A DNA stretch of 64,000 nt. Source: Ophiosphaerella korrae. Taxonomy: Eukaryota; Ascomycota; Dothideomycetes; Pleosporales; Phaeosphaeriaceae. The notes under the pieces were generated by a model. The model ran no database searches. It saw only the letters and a list, made by a program, of their open reading frames with translations, and was not told the origin of the DNA. The position numbers were made by a program, and so were the translations under genes. Shown here piece after piece: positions 57,182 to 64,000 of the stretch. The DNA is taken from assembly GCA_028456385.1 (NCBI GenBank), contig JALNQF010000029.1:124001-188000 (forward strand). The letters are read 5' to 3'. Each line of letters begins with the position of its first letter. The first letter of the stretch is position 1.

Positions 57182-58491
57182 GCTGGGACGTGAAAGGGTG
57201 GGTGTATGCACTTGGATAAAATGTGAAACGAGGAAGGTGGCGAGGAATGCACGAAGAAAGAGCGATATAGGAATACCTAGGTATTTATGAGGAGGAAATA
57301 TTGAATCGTCTTATACTATCTTTCTAGGACCCAGGAAACTAGAAGAAAGCCTTCGAGAACTACGCCGCAGCGTCAGGTAAATTGTGTTATGGGCACGACT
57401 AGAACATGGCACAGTTAGAAACATCAGCAAGTTCTCGAGACGATCGCTTCGCAGAACTGAAGATCTTTGGTGCCTTCGATCTACATTCATCAATGTGGAA
57501 AAAACCAGTTGCTGAAAACTCGCAGGACACAGTCGTGTGTAGCAAGAAAAAACCAGCCACTTCAGTATCGACTGCGAACAGATGGATGCTGTCGCTTCCG
57601 GACGTTCATCGAACAGATAAGTAGAGTCTCCAGGAAACGACTATTCGTTGGCGTTAACTGAGACTACAAGGCATACAAGCACATAAACGACCGAATCGGT
57701 AAGGATATGCGTCAACGTTGCCGCCAGCACGTACCGCCTGAGCGCTCAACGCCCTTGGCAAATGCGGCTCATTGTAGGTTCGCGCATGGGTACCTGGCTA
57801 ACCAGATTAGAAACATACATAAAAAGTCTCCGCATGCGGCTGAGCTCAATGTGATTGCCTAAGACAAGTACGATGACCAGGGAACAAGTGGAGTAGTTCT
57901 GTGCCTCTTTCGTTTCAAGGTCAGACTAACTATGCCTAATCCGGATTAGGGTAGGCTTTCATGGGGACGCAGATCAAAGGCACGTGCTGCGCACACTCTT
58001 GTCCCGTTGCTTCGGAACGACATTTGAGTAAACGCCGCAGGGCAGTGATGGGATTTTATAACTTGCTGATAATTCTTTGTCATGATAGGACTTTCTTTGA
58101 GACAGTGTTTCGAAAGTCCTCTATGAACAGCCCCCTTCACAGGACTACGAGTCTGAGAGTAAGAACAGGCAGAGTTTGACTAATCGAAAGCTCTGGAATT
58201 TTAGTCGCTGGGCAAAGAGTCCTTACATCTTCAAAATGTCTGTCCTTTTGGGTACCGTAAAACTTATGTATACCTATTATCCATACAACCCACCAATCCA
58301 TGTAGAAGAATCAAAGCTCAGCATATGCGACAGCTCCCTCACCCTTTATCCAACTTTATCTTCAAAAAAAAAACACCATCGCCCAGGAAAGCCCACATTC
58401 ACCCAAAACACAGCTTTACTCGCCTAAAGCCGAGCCCCTCTCAAACCATAATCCCACCCACTCTCATTTCGTCCGTACTCTTCCCTTCTCT
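57182..58491. other. Intergenic region of 1.3 kb
   Basis: No supported gene. It lies between the promoter of the small secreted gene and the 3' end of the FAD oxidoreductase gene. An A9 run occurs near 58364. Confidence 0.45.
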
Positions 58492-59752
58492 TCAAAATCC
58501 CCACCTCCTCGGCTCCAACCCCCCAAAATCCCCACACCTCACCTCACCATCCCACACCCCCTGCGCCAACCCTAGCCCCGTTCCCGGCCCATTCTGAATT
58601 CCCCAACACGTATGCCCCACGCCCACCCACAAGCCCTTCACACCCGTCTCGCCCACAATCGGCCCCTGTCGCCGCGCTTCCACCTGCGGCAGATAACATG
58701 CCTGCCGCGCTGTCACCTCGCCGTCACGCAGCTCACGCGAGATGGCTGAGACGTGCCGGATTATTGTGCCGCAACGGGATACGTCGGGACTTACGAGTGC
58801 GGTGGTAGCCGGGGGGTGCGCGAGCGTGTCTGCATCGCCACAGGCGTAGACTTCGTTGTTGGGCCGCGGGTATATTTCTGGGGTGGCAATTTCGCCATCT
58901 GGGAGAGTGATGGATGTGAAAAGGGCATATAGAGTAACTGGTTTGGCGGGACGGATGGTAATACTGTGAGCGCGGAGGGCGGATATTGGGGCTTGCGGGC
59001 AGAGGGTGGGAGTCCAGGGACCAGCGGTGAGGACGACGGTGTCGGCGGGGAGGGTAGTGGGTGTGTGTGTTGTGGCGGGTGCGTATGTGACTGACGAGAC
59101 GGTGGAAGAGGTCTGGTTGATGGATGTAGCGGAACCGTAGATGATGTCCACTCCGCGTTCTTCGGCGAGTTGCGCCATGCTGGTTGTGAATTGGTACGGG
59201 TGGACTTGCGCGGTGGTAAGTGGTGTGCCTATTTCTTCGTAGCTCTTTATCCCCTCTGCCACAATCCAATCGAGGTTCTTTGGTACGCCTGCGGCACGCA
59301 GGAGGTCTTTTGCTTTTTGGCTACGTTTGGGGAGTGGTGTGGACGAGTTGGCAGTGTTCTTTTCTCGGGCACCTGAATCTAAGATTCCGTCTGCGTCAAT
59401 CTGGCCACACGACAGTGCGCGATATCCCCATCTCTCTGCTCCTCCATACTTCTCTGCTAACTCTTGATGTAACCGATAGCTCAATGGCACAATGCACTCC
59501 GGATAGGCCCATAGCGCAAGCAATCCACCTGCCTTCCCCGACGCTCCGCCAGCAATCTTAGTTGCTTCCAGAAGCGTAATCGTATCTATATCTCGATTGA
59601 ACTTTTCATGATGTGAGATAAAGTACGCTGTACAACAACCAATGATGCCGCCACCTGCATTGATTAGCACGAAAATCGTCAAGTAGAAAACGCAACAAAT
59701 GAACACACCTACCAATAATCACAATATTGCGACCTTTCCGTTCCTCTGCCAT
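58492..59752 (-). CDS. FAD-dependent oxidoreductase, DAO family (TDA3-like)
   Basis: Exons 59713-59752 and 58492-59654 give 400 aa. The N-terminal Rossmann motif spans the intron: NIVIIG then GGIIGCCTAYF (GxGxxG). The second FAD contact region TITLLEATKIAGGASGKAGG is the usual D-amino-acid-oxidase-family sequence, and the C-terminal GLWVGVGHTCWGIQNGPGTG is the FAD/substrate closing motif. The protein resembles yeast Tda3, an oxidoreductase of endosomal trafficking, more than true D-amino-acid oxidases. There is no signal peptide. The substrate is unknown. The 58-nt intron has GT/AG ends and restores phase. Confidence 0.88.
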
Positions 59753-60029
59753 GATGTAGGTAGGAATTTCAAATCAAGTCGAGAAAGTAAGTAGATTGGT
59801 TCGACGTGTGTCGCCTCGCCGATCCTCGGTACATTTATCTACCGACCGACAACGTCATCAGCCCTACCAAACTACCAAACACCACGTTCCCACACCAAAC
59901 AAACATGTTGAAGAAAAGAATCCCGTCTAAGCCTTTCGTTAGATAACTCAGCATGCCTGATTTATCTTTCTCACGCCACACGAAGTCATCCTTGAACTCT
60001 AGTCAAAGCTTCTGTCTAGAATGCGATCT

Positions 60030-60706
60030 CTACAACACATCATTCAAAACTTCAAGATTCTCGCAGGTCCTCTCCGGCCTGATCATGGCCGTATTTCGGT
60101 CAAACCCGGCACCTCTGTATCTTCTCAGGCCGAATTTCTTTTCGTAAATTGGTCGAAATCCCTACCCCGTGTGTAACTGCTTACCCACTTCCGACGCCTC
60201 CAGATAGACATCGAGGTGATGGTGACCCGCTTGTTTAAGTACACGCCCGAGAAGCATACCACCATGGCCTTGGCGCCGATGCAATGGATGAGTAGCAAAT
60301 ATATAGACAGTTAAGCATGGCCTGGTCTCTAGTATATATGCCGACAACACCGGATATGTCCATAATAGTCATTTCAAGCAAGCTGGTTTACACTAGGGAG
60401 TGGGGATCTCGTTTTTTCAAGAGCGGATTGCTCTTCTGATATTCTTTCTTTGGTGATCAATTTCCAATGGGCGACAGCAACAACCTGCCCCGACCTTGCG
60501 TCCAGAACTTTCGCATAGTGCGCAGCCTTGCTTGCACGTAACTTTTTCTGTCCTCTTTCTGTGATCAATGATATAACATCGGCTGGAATATCGGCTGAGA
60601 GTATATGGCTCAAGATCCCACCTCTGTGATGGAAGGCAGCGGGTTGCAAATCGGCGTGAAAGCGTCAGGTGCAACAAGATCGCTTGGCATCTCAATAGCG
60701 TCAACC
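60030..60706 (-). pseudogene. GNAT-family acetyltransferase pseudogene
   Basis: Pieces of a fungal GCN5-related N-acetyltransferase are readable in order on the minus strand but in different frames. From 60670 down: HADLQPAAFHHRGGILSHIL to SVNQLA; then NDYYGHIRCCRHIY followed by in-frame stops; then ATHPLHRRQGHGGMLLGRV, which contains the acetyl-CoA-binding motif (R-x-x-G-x-G/A); then DVYLEASEVGKQLHTG, a TAG stop, and GFRPIYEKKFGLRRY to a natural end at 60030. At least two frameshifts and three nonsense codons separate the parts, so it cannot make a complete protein. It lies back to back with the kinase pseudogene. Confidence 0.75.
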
Positions 60707-60734
60707 TCGATGGCACTCGATTCTTTGCCTACCC

Positions 60735-62163
60735 GATCTCAGCAACCGGACAGCCACCTTTACGAATTGACGTTTTCATCCCTGGTCACCGGGTTCATCT
60801 CGTCGAGCTACGTCCAATACTGCAATCTACTCGGGTTCTCAAATTAAGGGGCAAACAACTTACTGCTTCAGGGATTTCCCAACGTCTGCCGAGGGCTCTC
60901 CAGGCCTGGGGGGCACGAATACCCAATTTCCGGGGTCAGTATCGTCAGATGCCATTTGGACCGCGGGTTATTGTGGGCGACATCCATGCTGACGTATACA
61001 AAATGGATATCGTTTTTCACCCGAACGATAACATTGAACAAAATTGGCTCTCAATACAGACTTCGGAGAACACATGGTCTTTGAGATCCGCGCAGTGGCC
61101 GAAGGCGATCGATCTAGCAGACCTTAGACTACACAGCCAACCAAATGAGTTGATCTCAATCGTAACAGTTCCTTCTCATCATGGACCTGAGAAATAAGTT
61201 TTTCAATTCGCTTCTTCGGGACACTAAATACATGTATCATGAGTTAAGGATGCTGCTTACACTTGAGCCACATTCACATATTATTGGACCTCCACTGTAC
61301 ATTGTCCACAGGAAATACCGTTTTGGTGGCAAACGTGGTGTTTGCGGATTTGTAATGGAGTTTTATTCACTTGGGACTCTTGGCAGGGTGCTTGAAAAAT
61401 GTACTAAAAGCTTATCAAGCACTCCAATAACAATGCAGAATCGTGTTCGATGGGCAGCTCAAGTGGCTCAGGCATTGGTACATATTAATTATATATACAT
61501 GGGGTTTTGTCCTGACCTAAAGTCTGACAACATCATACTTGTACCAGGGAAAGATGGTGTAGATGCCCTGCTGATTGACCTCGAGCAATGAGGCTGCTGG
61601 TATTCCTGGACTCCACCTGAAGTGCGCTATGTGGGTACCTGGAGTATATAGCAACTCGGGTAGAATGCCCACCAGTACGCAAAAAGAGCCTAGCACTTCT
61701 AGAATCCGATATCCCCGGTTGGAGGTTGCCGACACAGAATGATCGGTATCGCGACTGTCCACAAGGATTCAGTGATGCCTGGTTAGCACTTGAGCCCGGC
61801 GAACGCGAAGCTGCTCAAGTATTCATACTGGGAAAATTGCTATGGTGCATATTCGAGAATTCAAGCAGCATTAATTGTGGTATAGGATCCGGGCATTCGT
61901 CTCCAGAGTTTAAGGATGCGCCTGTAGGTATAAGAGGTCGTATCCGTGCATGTACCAAGGGAGCACCGGAATGGAACGGAGCACCCCGTAGCATCATACG
62001 CGCAGGTCCCAAGCTCTATCCTAGGAGTGCCCCGGAACCAGGCACACATGCTGCGGAAGCCGGGCCTAAAGAAACACATGATGCTACCAGGTAGTGGTGG
62101 ACAGAAGAAGTAAGAAACGCAAAACGCTACATGGAACAAAAGATCAAGCCCTGGAGTTCCTAA
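60735..62163 (+). pseudogene. Protein-kinase-like pseudogene
   Basis: A continuous protein can be followed on the plus strand across three frame segments. Segment one (60735-61196) reads FFAYPISATGQPPLRIDVF to SHHGPEK. Segment two (61190-61591) has TKYMYHELRMLLTLEPH, GVCGFVMEFYSLGTL and FCPDLKSDNIILVPG, the catalytic-loop equivalent (normally SDLKPDN), then a TGA where relatives continue. Segment three (from about 61635) has YLEYIATRVE, DAWLALEPGEREAAQVFILG, KLLWCIFE and RACTKGAPEW, the typical C-lobe of this fungal kinase family; a TAG at 62092 precedes WWTEEVRNAKRYME. Two frameshifts plus two nonsense codons make it a pseudogene. It ends 31 bp from the end of the GCN5-like gene. Confidence 0.78.
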
Positions 62164-62194
62164 AAGCGAAGACAATAAGATGCATTGACGCCGG

Positions 62195-63482
62195 TCAGTT
62201 TTCAAGCAAATCAAACCACTCCGGAATATCCTGGATGAGATTCCACATGTGCTTCTCCAGCTCAGCTGCGCACTTGGAATAGACCGTTGTTGCATCGTTA
62301 TACTTTTGACAATTACTGAAAACCAACTTAAGGTCATTGACAAGGCCCCCTGGGGAATTATAAAAATCTTGTTCCAATCTCTCTTCCATAGTGGTCAAAT
62401 CCATTGGCGATGTAACGACATTGCAATAATCAGGGATTTCGTCTCTGTCGACTGGTTTGACAAAAGGCCGCGCTTGTTTGTAGCTTTGGATTTGATATAA
62501 GAAAAGTCTGAGGACGTTGAAGTGGCGTCTTCGCCGTGGCTCTCGTGCTATCTCGTCCATTTTTGGAGACCAGCCAGTTTCCCGAATAGCTAGGATAGAG
62601 TAGGGGTCAATTAGAGTGACAATGCCGTTGGCCCATTGTTTTGGGGGTTGGTGGATGACATGACTTTTGCTCAAATTACAAATTTGAGCTAGTACAGTTT
62701 CCTTCTGCTTCTGAAGCATACGACCAACTTCAAGATAGCGTATTTGGGGAAGCATAATATATTGCATAAGTGTCCCTCCTTCGTAGTCTTTAATATAACC
62801 CATCCATTCGGACTTTGGGAGAGTAATCTCTTTGGTAAAACCCCGTTTTTGGAAATACCCCGTGGCGAAATTGTCAGTGTAAGTCAGAAAGTGCACCACT
62901 GGGGAAGTAGCTCGAACGTAATCCTTTAAGTGGGCCATGAGATGTGCCCCGTATCCTTTCACCTGTTGATCAGATGATACCGCCAAAAAGACAATCTCAG
63001 CGAACTTGTGGTTCCGGAACTCTCGGAACGATATTCCGCCAATGACCTCCAGAGGATGTTTATGGCCATAGATAAATGAGTGCGATCATAGACAAGACGT
63101 GCGATATAATCCTTAGGCATGTTCGGAAGCTGCTTTTGAAATAAGTTCTTCAAACCCATGAGGATAATAGTACTTTCTCTGCTGCCATTATTATTGACAA
63201 CCCGGAATTCGATTTCACTATTTCGTTGTTCTAAAACTGCAGGCTTTAGAAGAGTTAGAAAAATTTGCCGAAATCTTAAAGTCACTAGCATACCTTCTCA
63301 GGGAAAGGAACCCCCTTAGTTGCGTTTGGAGGCTGAATATCCGATTCGGTCAACCCATCATCACAGCCTTCAACTCTCTTTGCCTTGGGGGTAGTGTCCG
63401 GTTCCTCGGATAATGTGCGCTTCTTGCTAGGAAGATTTTGCTCGGAAATGCCTGAGACTGTGTTCGTATCTTCTTTATCCAT
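62195..63482 (-). pseudogene. GCN5-like histone acetyltransferase copy with a frameshift in the catalytic domain
   Basis: Exon 1 is 63294-63482 (MDKEDTNTVSGISEQ to FPEK) and exon 2 starts at 63243 ([18 protein letters not shown]). Order and content match Gcn5: [34 protein letters not shown], the catalytic Glu in FAEIVFLAV, the acetyl-CoA loop [28 protein letters not shown], then a bromodomain ([28 protein letters not shown]) at the C-terminus. Between MAI and HKHPLEV (about 63058-63066) the frame changes, consistent with loss of four bases relative to the family; without it the protein stops at 62959. No intron explains it. Many usually invariant positions differ, so this is a diverged extra copy, not the cell's main GCN5. 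It may be dead, or the sequence may contain an error. Confidence 0.72.
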
Positions 63483-63754
63483 CTGCGGTGAATGCTGTTG
63501 AACCTAGACTTTCGACAGGTGGTTCGAGCTAGAGGCTCCCCTTATCGTGGCCTTCCATCCTGAACAGTCGGAATAAATTGGATTTGATCGTTAATTTTAG
63601 TAGGGTCGTGAGGGTGAGTTGAGCCGTTGAGCACCGAGTCATTTATACGTTCAGGCTGTCTAACGATTGTTCTGGACCGTGGTTGTCTGTCATGGCTCAA
63701 GTTCGGCCCAAGACACGTGACTGTGAGCGGCACGAAATCTATGTACTAACAGCT
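63483..63754. other. Spacer between GCN5-like gene and transposase remnant
   Basis: About 270 bp, with no coding feature recognised. A terminal inverted repeat of the transposon would be expected in or near this interval, but its partner lies outside the window and could not be checked. Confidence 0.4.
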
Positions 63755-64000
63755 TAGATTGCGGATAGCTATGGTGTTGTGCGTTCAACGTTGCAGCGAC
63801 GCTGCCTTGGCATTTCTACCTCACGCAAAGAGAAGGTCTCCTAGCAGCAGGTACTCTACCCACACGAAGAGAATGAACTTGTACGCTATATAGAGCGCTT
63901 GACAAGGCAAGGCCTGCCGTCTACGAGGGCTATTATTCAAAATTTTAGCTCGTAGGTTGCGCATAGGCAGCTGGGCAAAGGGTGAGCAGATCGTTTCGTC
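63755..64000 (+). mobile_element. Fot1/pogo-type (Tc1-mariner superfamily) transposase fragment with stops, runs off right edge
   Basis: The plus-strand frame reads IADSYGVVRSTLQRRCLG, then after a TAG QQVLYPHEENELVRYIERL and RQGLPSTRAIIQNFSS, then another TAG and RQLGKG followed by TGA and ADRFV. This is the N-terminal helix-turn-helix plus CENP-B-like DNA-binding region of pogo/Fot1-class DDE transposases (YGV-x-RSTL-x-RR, LVxYIxxLTxxGLP, GKxWxxRF). The stops fall where relatives have Gln (CAG to TAG) and Trp (TGG to TGA), i.e. C-to-T or G-to-A changes of the repeat-induced point mutation type. The DDE catalytic part would lie beyond the window. Confidence 0.72.

Overview
The window is genomic DNA of a filamentous ascomycete, most likely a Dothideomycete of the Pleosporales type. 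The pointers are dense protein genes on both strands, many short introns (mostly 41-60 nt) with GTAnGT donors and CTAAC/CTGAC-like branch points, and fungus-specific families: a Zn(II)2Cys6 regulator, a fungal rhodopsin-domain membrane protein, C-14 sterol reductase, a secreted subtilase and a Fot1/pogo transposase with RIP-like stop codons. Gene models were built by hand from reading frame, splice sites and family motifs; no search was run.

Layout. 0-5 kb: the first codons of an alpha/beta hydrolase-like gene at the left edge (-), SNARE SEC22 (-) and an ASXH/DEUBAD-domain nuclear protein (+). 4.7-12.6 kb: a long coiled-coil protein with an apparent one-base frameshift, a small RING-type protein and a six-exon AT-hook protein. 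12.6-17.6 kb: a previously hidden two-exon small secreted cysteine-containing protein and a secreted type-B carboxylesterase. 18.4-24.4 kb: a rhodopsin-domain membrane protein, a phytanoyl-CoA-dioxygenase-family enzyme and, divergent from the latter, a Zn(II)2Cys6 transcription factor whose first coding exon is only 8 nt. 25.8-32.7 kb: a hypothetical protein, a FAR-17a/AIG1-like membrane protein and a disordered protein. 35.2-41.3 kb: a divergent pair of an HExxH metallopeptidase-like protein and a large dynamin-like/SLIP-GC-like GTPase. 42.5-48.6 kb: housekeeping genes: an MRH-domain sorting receptor, ERG24 (with five repeat units just downstream) and the mitochondrial ADP/ATP carrier (with a 22-nt microexon). 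49-59.8 kb: a proline/threonine-rich protein, a 1249-aa secreted subtilase, a small secreted relative of that subtilase's N-terminus and a TDA3-like FAD oxidoreductase.

59.8-64 kb is a decaying segment: a GNAT acetyltransferase pseudogene, a protein-kinase-like pseudogene, a GCN5-like histone acetyltransferase copy with a frameshift inside its catalytic domain, and a pogo/Fot1 transposase fragment with several stops running off the window.

How the genes relate. Most are independent eukaryotic units. Plausible functional links are the divergent dioxygenase/transcription-factor pair (shared 0.5 kb promoter), the divergent metallopeptidase/GTPase pair (shared 0.6 kb promoter), and the two subtilase-family secreted genes that share signal-peptide and N-terminal motifs. 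The strongest candidates for something undescribed are the metallopeptidase/GTPase pair, the small secreted protein at 13.35 kb, and the subtilase with its solitary N-terminal paralogue.
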